A stretch of 64,000 bases of DNA from Persicaria tinctoria (Eukaryota; Streptophyta; Magnoliopsida; Caryophyllales; Polygonaceae). The DNA is taken from contig JBANSL010000012.1 of the NCBI GenBank assembly GCA_037127255.1, positions 19,850,615-19,914,614 of the forward strand, read 5' to 3'. Positions 44,298 to 55,347 of the stretch are shown one piece after another. The position numbers and the translations under genes were made by a program. Within the stretch, counting starts at the first letter, position 1, and the number at the start of each line of letters is the position of its first letter. The notes under the pieces were generated by a model. It saw nothing but the letters and a program-made list of their open reading frames with translations, was not told where the DNA came from and searched no databases.

Positions 44298-44938
44298 ATG
44301 GCATCCTCATCACACCACCACGCCCACTCACCTAGCCTCCCACCCCGCCCTATCCCCATCAACATAGCGTCCGATAGCTCGGACGATAGGTATGAGAGTT
44401 CAGGTAACCAGAATGATTGTGTTGGATTGGGTTTTCATTTTTGGTATGTGTATGATTATATTAACTTATTTATGTTTATTTATGCAGGACCAGCGCCGCC
44501 CCCATATCGACCTAATCAAAAGGTCGAGGTCGTGGGGGCGAGCCTGGGATGCTAGGGTCCTTCTTCGAGGCGATCATGGTACGAAAAGTGGATCGAACAC
44601 ACTGGGAGGTGGAGTATGAAACCCTTCTATCAGAGGACAGAAGCGAGAAGCTTAGGGAAATCCTCCCGGTTCTTCGAATTCGTCCTCGTCCACCTCGTGT
44701 TGCATATGACTCCTACGTGCGGGGGGACTGGGTGAATTGTCGCACAACAGACGGGTATTGGTCAGGTAAGGTGAGTGATGTGTGTGCTTTTGGGGATATC
44801 AAAACATTCGAGGTCGAATTCCCTCTGATGGGGAACAAGGTTAAGGAGGTTTATCGTGCCAATCGGTTGCGCCCACATGTCGATTGGGATGTATACAAAT
44901 TCACTACACAGCCTCATTTTCGCTTTATGTTACGATGA
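44298..44938 (+). pseudogene. Agenet (Tudor-like) domain gene inside the CACTA element
   Basis: Exon 1 (44298-44403) encodes MASSSHHHAHSPSLPPRPIP and an acidic stretch. A GTAACC...TGCAG intron (44404-44487) joins in frame to PAPPPYRPNQKVEVVG. From there the frame shifts (net one or two bases at about 44538). The next open frame gives GSFFEAIMVRKVDRTHWEVE, then LREILPVLRIRPRPPRVAYD, VRGDWVNCRTTDGYWSGKV and FPLMGNKVKEVYRANRLRPH. This is the pattern of tandem plant Agenet domains (VEYETLL...LR..V....RP), Tudor-family readers that bind chromatin or RNA-associated partners. The frameshift may reflect decay or a splice choice I cannot resolve. It is transcribed away from the transposase genes. Capture from a host Agenet gene is likely; function is unknown. 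Confidence 0.8.
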
Positions 44939-47500
44939 ATTTCTATTTCAATGTGTTATTTCTTTTCTAATCCTACTGTTGTTTCTGGACATTATTGTGT
45001 GGTGGAGGGTTTTAAATGTCTCTGTCATTGTTGTGTAATCCTTGAAGGATGTTGCTACTGATGGTTATGTATTTTCGTACTCATTGTTATGTACTTTGTT
45101 ACTTGTGATTCTAGAAAGTGTTATCTGTTATCTTGTGTTTTTCTTTATGTTTTTCATTAATCTAATATCTAATGTACTGTCATTTTCCTACTCATTGTAA
45201 TGGGGTTTGCAGACACATGCACCTATACATGCTCGCTCACTCACAGATTCACATACACAAGCACAATTACAAAGACATCTTTAAACATTCTAGAGAAAAA
45301 TACATTTAAACTAGCCAAAAAAACTAGAGAAGATTCTGATGGAACAAAATACTCAATGGAGATGCCTTAGTATAAACCGCTAGAGCATAACCTATATAAA
45401 TAGGATAATAATAACATGCAAGCATGGTAGCAGTCATGGTAACAACTTTCATTGTGGTTGTAGATAGGAAAAATAAAGGCTATGTTTGTATAGCGGAAAT
45501 CCCTAGTCAACCATAACTCATATATTTTTAAGTAAATTTGATGCTTAATTCAATTTTTATACCTTACACAAACCCCGAACTGATAATGTTGTCAGCCCAA
45601 GCTAGTTGATACGTTTCTCAGTACACCTGGCAAGGTTAAAAAATATAAGAACATTGTAAAGCAGAAAATCGTAAACAATTGCAAGCAAAAAAAAAACTAC
45701 CAACATACATTTCAAACATTGAAATGGTATAAAGCAACAAACCAGGCTAAGTTGAGGATGCATATGCATACTAAGCAGATGAATGATGACAAGATCTATT
45801 CAAGGCTAATACATAGTCTGGTAGAGAATTATAGTGATAAAGCCTATCTAAATAATCGAGCTCCAAAACAGTAAGGTAAGATCAAGGCATGCATGAGATG
45901 CCACATAGACGCTTGAGAGTATATTCATGTGCCAACATATGATTATGTACATAGAGATCGGCCAATTCAGCATGCGTGCAACATAAATCAATCCTTGACT
46001 GGTTGAATTCAAACAAAGTTCATGAACCATATATTTTTCCTGAAAAGAAAACAAGTTAACACTACCAAAATAATTATCAGGAACCACCATCAAACTCACA
46101 GCATTCAACCGTGTGAATGGCAGAGATCCAAAAGATAATTAGTGCTTGAACGAGACAGTAGCTGAAACATTAAAGAATTTCAGTTACATAAATTCACCAA
46201 ACAAAACTAGGGATCTATAAAGTTCAACCATATACCTCCCCAACTGGCTTCTTGATCCAAACCCAATACCAGATTTTATAAGAAACACCCCCTTAGCTTG
46301 ATCATCTAACTTGAATTAAAGTACATCAATCGACTAAATGAACCAAGCATATCTAACTCAAATAGCTTTCTGAATTATCAACTTGAAGATATTGAACACA
46401 AAACATCCTTCATAAAGCACACACACAACACTTCAATTTTTAGGGCTTTAATCTCAATTGGTCATTAGTTTAGTAAGGATCTATGACCTCCTGTCAAGTT
46501 TCAACCTAGCAACTTCCCACTTCTCCACAACGAAAGTGCAAGAAGGATCCACAGAATGGCATAAAAGTACTCTAACCGATAAGAAGAATTAACCAGAAAG
46601 CACAAATTCAGCCTCATGCCACACGAACTAACAAGCAAATAAATATCACAAACCTAAACACGATTTATAAATACACCCAAATTGAGCGAGCCCGTCATCC
46701 AATTACACAAGCCCACCTAATACAATCGCAAAACAAATCGGGGGTAAAATACCACACCAATTTGAAAGATCGTAGTCAGATCAAACAAGAAATAGCAGAT
46801 CAATGATGACAAGAAACCCTAAGTTCACTCATAGAACAATTCAAGCTACTAAAAAGTTTTTCAAGCACAAAAAAGAAGGTGATTGGAACTAACCTAGGGG
46901 CGAACAAGAAGTTGCTAGAAGCTGCAATCGAAACCCTAGGCTCCACGAGCGGTCATTTTTTGCCCTAGGCGCCGGCAAGACTTCGATTTCTACAAATTAA
47001 CACGGGAACAACGTCTTAACATACAACCCTAGCTAGAAATCTGTGTCGAAGGAGATTCGGGGAGGAAGAGGGCTTACCGACTTCAGACCGGAAGAAGAAG
47101 ACGACAAGTCTGTGCAGTACGAGAGGCAGAGAAGGAGGGAGAGTCAGCAGTCGGAAGAAGACGGCAAGTCTATGCGGTACGAGAGGTGGAGGAGGAGGGA
47201 GAGTCGGCAGTCGGAAGAAGAACACGTGCTTTGTAGGCCGACTTCAGACCGGAAGAAGAAGAAGACGTCGTCAGATCTACAACTGGAGAGAGGACTTTGT
47301 GTATTTAGCCTCGGATTTGAGCGATTTAGGGTTGAATATGGGGAGATTTGGGGTTGAATGTGGGAGATTTGGGATTTGGGATTTAGGGTTTGAACGTGGA
47401 GAGAGAAAAAGACAGAAAGTGGAGAGAGAAGAAGATAGAAAGTGCGATTTGAGATTTGGGATTACTTTAGTTTTGGAGCGAGTCTATAAGTTTGGCGCCA
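44939..47500. other. CACTA internal non-coding region
   Basis: No convincing gene. 45560-46880 is AT-rich. 46880-47480 is GC-richer, with a tandem GAGAGGCAGAGAAGG / GAGAGGTGGAGGAGG pair and CGGAAGAAGAAGA repeats. It looks like the leader of a gene read on the minus strand, possibly the first exons of the transposase transcription unit. Confidence 0.45.
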
Positions 47501-47509
47501 TTCCATTTT

Positions 47510-47770
47510 TTTTTGCCACGGCTGAGTCTTGCCGTCACACCCATGCCCGCCAGCTGAAGTCAAGCTAGCCACGGGATAGCTGTTGTCGTGGCAAATTTCA
47601 ACTACGGCCCCTCTTCCGTTGCTAGACGACAGCCAAATTCTACCTACTAGCTACGGCACACCCTTGTCGTTGCTACCGTGCTCCTTAACCGTAGCTCCAC
47701 CGTGGCCAACATCACCCTCCTAGCTACGGCACACCCTTGTCGTTGCTACCGTGCGTGGCAAAATTCTTTT
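47510..47770. repeat. Right subterminal repeats of the CACTA element
   Basis: GCCACGG, CTACGGC and CCGTGGC motifs in both orientations. CTAGCTACGGCACACCCTTG, followed by TCGTTGCTACCGTG, occurs twice (about 47646-47680 and 47711-47753). Confidence 0.85.
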
Positions 47771-47819
47771 TTTTTTTTTGTAGTGACACTTTGTCTAGAT
47801 TTTATTCCACGAGTCTATT

Positions 47820-48010
47820 ACAATTATTGATGTAAACCTTTTTTTCCGTGTCTTGTAATATTATTCGCATATTATCTGAATGAAAACCTTTACGATTATT
47901 GATTTTTATTCTATAAACATCTAAACCCTAAACCCTTGATTTTTATTCTATAAACATCTAAACCCTAAATCCAACCCTACCCTAATCGGACAAACTAAAT
48001 ACAGAACAAA
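47820..48010. other. AT-rich DNA with telomere-like CTAAACCCTAAA
   Basis: The block GATTTTTATTCTATAAACAT followed by CTAAACCCTAAA is duplicated at about 47898 and 47938. Two to three CCCTAAA units only; no long telomeric array. Confidence 0.6.
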
Positions 48011-48012
48011 TT

Positions 48013-48195
48013 TGCACGTCATTGACTACGTGCATTCTTGCACGTCCTTGACTACGTGTAGACTTGTACGTCATTAATCACGTGCAGTCACGTTGCTTTT
48101 AACATGCAGGCTGACGTGCACTAAGATCCCACCCATCACATTAATTTCCACGTTAATAACGACGTGCATGCACGTTAATAACGACGTGCAAGTTC
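48013..48195. repeat. Cluster of twelve ACGT-core motifs
   Basis: Within about 180 bp there are twelve ACGT cores, mostly GCACGTCATT, CTACGTGCA and GACGTGCA. The unit CACGTTAATAACGACGTGCA is repeated in tandem at about 48157 and 48179. Many pairs are arranged as inverted half-sites. ACGT is the core of bZIP sites in plant promoters, but the repetitive arrangement equally fits a transposon subterminal region. No adjacent gene is seen. Confidence 0.8.
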
Positions 48196-48589
48196 TTAAT
48201 TACAATTTATGGTGTATCTAACAAGACCCAATTTTTTTTAAAAAAAAATCACCCATTAAATGATTTTTGTTGACAAATAACCATCCACCACATATTTCTA
48301 TTGTAATTCCATTAAAGATAGCTAGTATATTCCAATATTTTATACTTAAATTTTAAAATTTAAACTTGAATATATTTAAATTATATTTATGGTAGAGATA
48401 AAAAAAAATTACATATATTAAGGGCAAAAAATGTGTAAAAATTTTAAGTTTGTTTTTTTATGACGAGGAAACCTAATATTTTGTGGAAAACGCCAGACAT
48501 GTGACCCAGCCAGCAAGAGCCACGCACCAGGTAAACCGGCTTGCACCGACCGACTCAACCTACTGTTAGGGAGCAAGACAAACCTAGAT

Positions 48590-48685
48590 TTTTACTCAAG
48601 AAAAGAGGCAGAGGCAGGGATCGAATCCGAGACCGGCCTCCTTACCCCTCCCCTTGCTGCACACCATTGGGCCACCCCGATGGTG
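48590..48685 (-). other. tRNA-like sequence
   Basis: The minus strand has TGGCCCAATGGTGTGC (A-box-like) and GTCTCGGATTCGATCCC (B-box-like) about 45 bases apart, with a GC-rich spacer. No clear cloverleaf. Around it (48200-48590 and 48700-49540) the DNA is AT-rich without a gene. Confidence 0.5.
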
Positions 48686-48699
48686 TGGAGGACGGAGGT

Positions 48700-49781
48700 T
48701 CTAAATATGGCAAATATTATTGAATTTTACTTAAAAACTTAAGCAAACTTTAATAAAAATACTTCTAATAAAAAAATACTTTTGAGCCTAGAAAGATTTT
48801 TTAAAATATGTAGATTTTTTTTTTCATTTTCAGTGTGTGTATATATATAGTATAGGTGTTTACAAAAGATTGAAAATGAGACATTAATTACTAATATCAA
48901 AACTATTATTAAATTTAAACAATGCTAGTGATTTATAAAATTATTTTAATCTTGATTTAAAAGTAGTCTATAAAATATTTATAAAATTTATAACCATTTT
49001 TATGAATAAAATAAGAGAATTTGTTCATATATACATCAAGTTTTTGGAAAAATGCTAGTATAATTTGTTTTGTTTTTATTTTTTTAATTTGAAGGTTATG
49101 AGAATGAAGGGTTTGCATGATAGGGGGAGAGACACATTTGAGTAAAGTTGGTCAAAAAGCGAAATGGCACAAAAATCGAACCGAAAATTCGATTTTAGTC
49201 CAGCCAAAAAATCCTTCAGTTCAGGCCACATTTCGCAAAAATCTTAATTGCGGTTTCGAGCCAAAACCTAAGAATCGAACCCAACCTAACCGAAAGATTT
49301 GGTTTCATCCCGAATGAACCATGCGTGGGTTAGTTTGTTGTCATTTATTTATTTAATTTTTTTTTGGTTTTTTTTGTTTTTTCCGTTGGATGTAGTTTAA
49401 GGAAGTAACTAATTAATCATTAAGTTTTGAGTTCATAAAATCATAATAAATCATGAAAAAAAAATGGATTCATGTACACGTAAGGTTGCACATCCGAAAG
49501 TCCGAAACACATAATTTTAGTTATCGATCAATTAACGAATTCAAACCAATCCGGCCAGATACAGTTTAGCTACAATATCATTATATAATGCAATGTTTTT
49601 GTTACAAAAATAATTGTTAGAAATCATATAATTAAACATATCCATATCAAGATTCGAGAAGGGGTTCAACAGCAGGACAAAGAGACAACTAACCCGCGGA
49701 TACATATAAAAATGTTGTTCATGTTTAGGTACGTAGGTAGTCCACTGGTTATCCACCCGCGCCCGCAGCTTCTTAATCTTT

Positions 49782-49832
<51 letters not shown>

Positions 49833-50340
49833 TTGTATGGTGTTCAAACTAGGCGACATTCGTCGTTGAATGGAAAAAAAAAACAAAAATGGAGTCTCAA
49901 GTTCTAGTTAATTTAATTAATAAAATAGCCCTAATGTTAAACATGGATTATAAGCACGAGTTTCTTTATCATATAATAGCACATCCGAACTGATGGAGGC
50001 ATCTCAATTTACAAATACTAAATAGTACTACAAGTCCACAACCTTTCATTCACCATAGTCCAAAAGTAATAATCAGAAAGTGGCGGCCATAGGATTTTGT
50101 ATAAGGAGGATGAATTTTTTTTTTTTTTTTTTTTTTGTTTAGGAGAATGTTTATATTTTTATATATATGATATTTTCAGTTAAAAAAATTACCAGAACAA
50201 AAATTATTAAATTTTTTTATTATACATATGTGTAACCTAATGAATATTTTTAAAAAAATAATAGAAGAAAAGTATAAATTTTTATCTAAATATGTTATTT
50301 TTAATTGTAAAAAATTAATATGAATGAAAAATATATATTA
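48700..50340. other. AT-rich intergenic DNA with (TA)n run
   Basis: No protein-like frame. A pure TA microsatellite occupies 49788-49831, and a poly-T run lies at 50116-50136. Confidence 0.6.
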
Positions 50341-50344
50341 TAAA

Positions 50345-50413
50345 AAGGATAAACAATGAGATTTAAACTCATATTCTCTTTCATTAATTACACTCCCTCA
50401 TTTATCAACTAAA
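50345..50413 (-). other. Weak tRNA-like sequence
   Basis: The minus strand contains ATCTTTAGTTGATAAATG (A-box-like) and ATGAGTTTAAATCTCATTG (B-box-like) in tRNA spacing. It resembles the cassettes in the hAT-like elements but is more decayed. Confidence 0.35.
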
Positions 50414-50419
50414 GATAGA

Positions 50420-50771
50420 TCACACTATTTATATTTTTATTTTATTTTTTACTTTAAATGTACCTATCTTAATTTTCCTCAAAAACAGGGAGCGGGACTT
50501 CCGAAGATCCTTCATCTGAAAGAGGGAACGTAGTTGCACACTTTTTCAAAGCGATGTCATTTTTCCTTTAGTGAGTTTTTGCTCTCGTATTCCTGGTGAC
50601 AAGACGTTATGAAAGCTTAATTATTGCCTTCTCCGTTTTCTCGCTTTTCAATATCTCCCCTCCCTTGACCTTTCTCTACCTAGAAAAACCTTCAATCTCA
50701 AGCATCTTGATCCGGAGAGTTTTTCTTTTATACGAATGACATCATGCAATCATATAGAATTTGCATAGTAA

Positions 50772-50814
<43 letters not shown>

Positions 50815-51070
50815 CACAACCACAACAACAAAAAACAGTAACAATAACCATAATAATAATGGGGATTGAATATTATTATTTATCATTAACTTGAAGACGT
50901 ATTGTTTTCGATTAATATTGGTATAGTTTGTATACGAGTTAGTGAATTTTAAAGTTCATTTTATTTTATTTTTGTTAACAGTTGATACTTCGTATTATTT
51001 TGAGTAATTATTCCTAAAAAATTAAGTAAATGCGAAATAACTCGACCCACCCAACCTTTTTTGAGATGCC
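50420..51070. other. Intergenic DNA with (AAT)n microsatellite
   Basis: A clean AAT/TAA trinucleotide run lies at 50774-50813. The remainder shows no gene or element ends. Confidence 0.7.
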
Positions 51071-51073
51071 TAA

Positions 51074-51654
51074 GGCCATCTCCCATGGTAGGCTAAAAAT
51101 TGGGTTTTAGCCTAATTTTCCTCCCACCCTAGGCCAAAACTCACTTTAGCCATTTTGTTTTTGGCCTATTTCTAAAAGAAAGGCCAAATTTGGCTTCCTC
51201 TTTTGAAATGCTAAATGCTAAATAATACAATTATAAACCTATATATTATATAGTTATGATTTTTAATTAAAAATAAAAGTTGTAGTATTGTAAGGATATT
51301 CAAGAGTTCTTCAATATGAATATAATATTTGACATATTTAAATTATCATTGCATAAATGATATTTATAGAAAATGACATTAATCTTTTTTATTATAGATT
51401 CATCAAAATTATAATAAAAAATAAATATTATGTTGCTTAATGTATTAAAGATAGAATCGAACGACGGAAATGAGATGTGAAAGTTCTAAATTATATTAGT
51501 ATTTATATGAAATTTAACCTACCAAAATTGGCCTACGGTAGGAACAACAAAATCGTATAATAGGTCAAAAGAGAATATTCTATAGAATATTCTCTTTTGA
51601 TAGGCTATTTCCTCTAGCCATAATGGCTTACGGGGGGGAGAATGGAAGATGCTC
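51074..51654. mobile_element. Harbinger/Tourist-like MITE with TAA target duplication
   Basis: The left end GGCCATCTCCCATGG and right end, on the other strand, GAGCATCTTCCATTC are inverted copies. The triplet TAA flanks both (51071-51073, 51655-51657), matching the TTA/TAA duplication of PIF/Harbinger elements. TAGGCTAAAA-like and TAGCCATAATGGC-like blocks lie inside. The element is 581 bp, AT-rich in the centre and has no transposase. It contains a 36-bp perfect palindrome at 51565-51600. Confidence 0.7.
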
Positions 51655-51659
51655 TAAGT

Positions 51660-52820
51660 GGTGGGCCACTAGTCATAGTGGCAAACGCAGCGAACACAAC
51701 AGTACATTCCCATTAGGCCAGTTAGAATTAATACTATGAGGCCTTGAAAATTTTGGGACTCTATGCGGCCCTCCATCTTACATCACCATTAATGGATCAG
51801 GTTTGATCATACTTTAATAAAGTGAGGATTTTTTTTTATTTACTTCTTATTTAAATAGTATCATTTTAAATAAACTACAATGTAAATATATATTGGGAAA
51901 TATTTTAATTGATTAGGAGATATATATATTAGTGACGTGTGAGGCACACCATGCATTAACTAAGCCGAGAACACAAGATCAATGAGGTTCCATATTGAAA
52001 TCAATTGGTATTAGAAAGAGTAGCAGCAAAGCTTGAATTCCTTATACAATATGGGAATATGGGAGGTTCCTTTAACATTTTCCACCTATCTTCAATTGTC
52101 AATCTAATATTCATTCTCAATGGAATATAAGTGCACTAGACTTAATGGAACACACCAGTCAATGGTGCATTATATGTATAAGCTCACCACTCAACGATGA
52201 TCAAGGGTGCACTAGGTTATAACTTATAAGTATAAACGCACCAGCCAAACCCAACCAAAGTTTAATGGGTGCATTTCACATACAAGTGTACTACACATTC
52301 ATACACACAAATGCCTTGGTCAATATTTGACCAATGTGAATCAGCCAATAATCAATGTTGATCGGTCAATAGGTCCAATATGACAATATACTTTACCTAT
52401 TTTTTGGGCGTACTCACGCACCTATAAGTACACTACACTTTCACATACAAATGTATTGCACTTAACATTCAAGTGTAATTGATGCTGCTTGAAATCTGCA
52501 GTTGGTTTTGTGTGAGAAAGCATTGCGGTGTGGAGCAATGGAGATTACATTTGCAAGTTCAAATTCATTCTAAAGTGACACATCCGGGTTCTTCAAAATT
52601 AGGAAATGGAATTCATTCAATTCAATAGGCCCAAAGATATAAGCAAAGCCCATTTGGTGTAGCCCAATAACACTTCTTTGAAGCTTTTTTTTTTTTTTTT
52701 TTTTTAGAAGGACTTCTTTGAAGCTTTACAACTATAGGAAAATCAATTAGAGTAGTTAAATATAGAGAGACCTTTTATGGCTTTATGTTGTTGTTTATTT
52801 TACAGTAGGCAAAAATTAGG
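51660..52820. other. Intergenic DNA with scattered GTGCACTA / GTACACTA motifs
   Basis: No gene. Between 52120 and 52490 short motifs GTGCACTAG, GTGTACTACAC, GTACACTACAC and GGTGCATT recur about eight times, with no clear period. A 24-bp poly-T run lies at about 52686-52706, and CTTTGAAGCTTT occurs on both of its sides. Confidence 0.45.
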
Positions 52821-53870
52821 CAGATCCTACCTAAGTAAGATGCCACCATGATTATCCGACTGGATGATGTTACAGAGATCTCTACAGGTAGGAAGGTTTA
52901 AAAACGTACAAATATTTCTAGACTTAGCTATATAATTAGCGGTCTTGTTTGCTTCCCTGTAGCAGTGTCTGAATTCTATGCTGTCGAAATTACAGCTAAG
53001 TTTCTTGATGAACTCCACTTCTCTTAGGATTTCCCATCTCACGTAGTTGCTATCATTGATTGCCTTGGTAACCTCCAGGGAGTACCCTTCCATTATGACT
53101 CTTCTTAGACCTTTAGCTATTGCTAAGTTTACACCCTGTACATAAAGCAGTTGCTTCTGTTTGGATAGCAGAAGTCGTATCCACTTCAGATTGAAAGATA
53201 TCAATCACAGAACCCTTATGGTCCCTAATAATCCCATCCACCCGGCAAGAGCCGGTGGGTATAAAAGAACCATCTACGTTTATTTTGTAGATAGTCCTAG
53301 GTGGTCTTATCCATTTAATATGGTTTCTTCTTCTTTTTTTACTTAGTGGTGGAGTTTCATTATTAGTTTTGATGGCATCATGCCAATCTCTGAGGTCTAT
53401 GATTACTCTTACGGCTATCTGATGAGGCTTATCATGTCTTTTTTTTCCTGAAAATCAATTCATTTCTAGATTCTCATATTCTTTGCCATATAAAACAGAG
53501 TTCTTCTATCAACTTCTTGTCTGTATTTGTTGTAATGATACTATCTATATCAGTGCAGTGGTTGGGAATAAGTTTTGTAGTTTTGTTTACACTTTGCTCA
53601 TAGGCCGCAACTGTAGCTCTAGTGAAAGGGCAATTAACAAAAAGGTGATTGATATCTTCATTATTGTGGTTACAAAAACAGCACTGAGAAGGGACTCTAT
53701 TTATATGCTTATTAAGTCTATCGGTCGTAGCCAGGCTGTCAGTAGATATTTTCCAAAGAAGATTTTTAATTCTATGAGGGAGGTTCAGCTTCCAGATCCA
53801 TTTATAATCTTTGGTTGATGTGTTGTTAGTGTTGATTATGTGTCTAGTTAGAGAATTGACCATTCGGGTT
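52820..53870 (-). pseudogene. L1 LINE 3' part: zinc-knuckle and RNase H domains
   Basis: At 53863-53474 the minus strand reads WIWKLNLPHRIKNLLWKIST and the zf-RVT pattern CCFCNHNNEDINHLFVNCPF. At 53204-52827 it reads LNLAIAKGLRRVIMEGYSLE-like sequence and FRHCYREANKTANYIAKS, an RVT_3 RNase H domain ending GGILLR. The linker between them carries stops. The 5' part with endonuclease and reverse transcriptase is missing, as usual for 5'-truncated LINE copies. Confidence 0.85.
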
Positions 53871-53879
53871 AAATTTCCA

Positions 53880-54620
53880 GATTATTTTATCCGGAGTGTT
53901 TATGACTTTATGTTGTAAACAGTGAACAAAACCAATCGTTCGTATATAATAATATAATTCTTTATATGTATGAATGATTTTTTTTATACGAAAATTATGT
54001 ATAGATATCAACATAATTATTCATACGTAACTAAGTATGCATATCAATAATTTCAATACAACCAGTTTCCTTGTAATCTTGTCTATCTACGGATCTTCAT
54101 GATCTTACGCTCGACATTTGTTCGCTTGTTACACTATAAAAGGGCATTCACAATTTCACATAGAATCCATCCTCAACATTTCTCTATGCCCTTGTCTCTT
54201 AATTATATGATGGTAATAGATATAGCCAAACAGGTTGTGTTTGCTTTTTCTATTTCAGCTAATTGATTTTTTTATAATCTTCGTCCATATGTAGCATTAA
54301 GACTAACCCCTTGCTTCGTCCCAATCATAGGTATTGTGGAAAATTCAGATAATTATCAAGATCGGGGGTGGTGTGTGGGGACGCTTGTGTGCTAATAGTC
54401 TATCATATAAGATGAGTGAAGCTCCATCCTAAAATTAATTCTAAAATTAATTGATTATAGGAGAAGGAGTTCACTGACTTATACATTAAGACTTGTTCAT
54501 TCATATTTTTAATGTGAGATTATTTTTACTCTCTTTACCTATCTCAACAATGATAATAATGTTTATATCTTCTGCTGTTATAGAAAGACAAATCGAGCGA
54601 TAAACTACTTAGTTTGTAAG
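53880..54620. other. AT-rich intergenic DNA, no gene seen
   Basis: No protein-like frame, element end or RNA gene recognised. Confidence 0.5.
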
Positions 54621-54629
54621 AGTTGCGAT

Positions 54630-55259
54630 CAGAGCCGGCCCTAGGGTAGGCCCAAGGGGCGGTCGCCTAGGGCCCCCTACCGAGAAGGGTCCCGGGAAAA
54701 AAAATTACGTTATATATATAATTAGGGTATTATGTATTATTATATTTATATGTAATAAAAATTTACTAAAATTTATATGTAAAAAAAACTCATTTGTGAT
54801 ATGTTTTTATGTGTTTAATAATCATATTGTTGTGTTTAATTAGGGTATATATAATTAGGGTATTATGTTTTTATGTGTTTAATAATCATATTGTTGTACA
54901 TTCATGGCAAAAAATAGAATATTAAAAAAATATTTTTTACCTTTATTTCTCATATTTGGACATGCAAGGAAATATAATAAAATTTAGTAAATAAGTATAT
55001 TCGCAAATATAAAAATCTTATTCTTTTGTTGTGTTATACGTCCGAGAGATTGTCGCATTAATCATACTCATGTAATACTTCAAAGTCCATAAATTTTCCT
55101 TTTAGTGATAAAAATAAAATCCGAATTTAATAATGGTTAAATAAATTAAAATTTTATATTTTAAATAATTTTTTTTTTAAAAATTATGATTACATTTATT
55201 AATCAAAAGACTCGTATTTTACCTCGTCTCGGGCCCTAAAAATCTCAGGGCCGACCTTG
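54630..55259. mobile_element. hAT-type non-autonomous element with exact 8-bp target duplication
   Basis: The ends CAGAGCCGGCCCT and (other strand) CAAGGTCGGCCCT are inverted. GTTGCGAT flanks both sides (54622-54629 and 55260-55267), a perfect 8-bp duplication as in hAT elements. GGGCCC-rich blocks follow each end (CCTAGGGCCCCC and TCGGGCCCTAAA). The interior is AT-rich and non-coding, with TTAGGGTAT...ATTATGTTTTTATGTG blocks duplicated (54722-54840). Confidence 0.9.
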
Positions 55260-55347
55260 GTTGCGATCCAAGTATGATTGTGTAATTCTAGATTGATAAG
55301 GGATTTTGTTCACATCACCCGAAAGAAGAATGAGTCTGGCTTGGTCC

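Larger units (their letters stand above)
34836..47785. mobile_element. CACTA (En/Spm) transposon, 12.95 kb, full length
   Basis: The left end CAGTACAAAAAAAACAATT and the right end TTTTTTTTTTTGTAGTG are inverted CACTACAAAAA-type termini; the left one carries a single change (CAGTA). The duplicated target ACA lies at 34833-34835 and 47786-47788. Both subterminal regions are dense in GCCACGG/CCGTGGC motifs (34860-35360 and 47515-47760). The right side includes a tandem copy of CTAGCTACGGCACACCCTTG. Inside lie a TNP2-type transposase and a second transposon protein on the minus strand, and an Agenet gene on the plus strand. The mutated terminus and broken transposase imply it is immobile by itself. 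Confidence 0.95.

Noticed and set aside
47016..47568. Arg/Glu-rich open frames at the right of the CACTA element
   Set aside because: They are driven by GAGAGG/GGAAGAAGA repeats on both strands and look like leader sequence, not a protein.
49541..49756. A 71-codon open frame on the minus strand
   Set aside because: No similarity to a known family, AT-driven composition, no supporting context.
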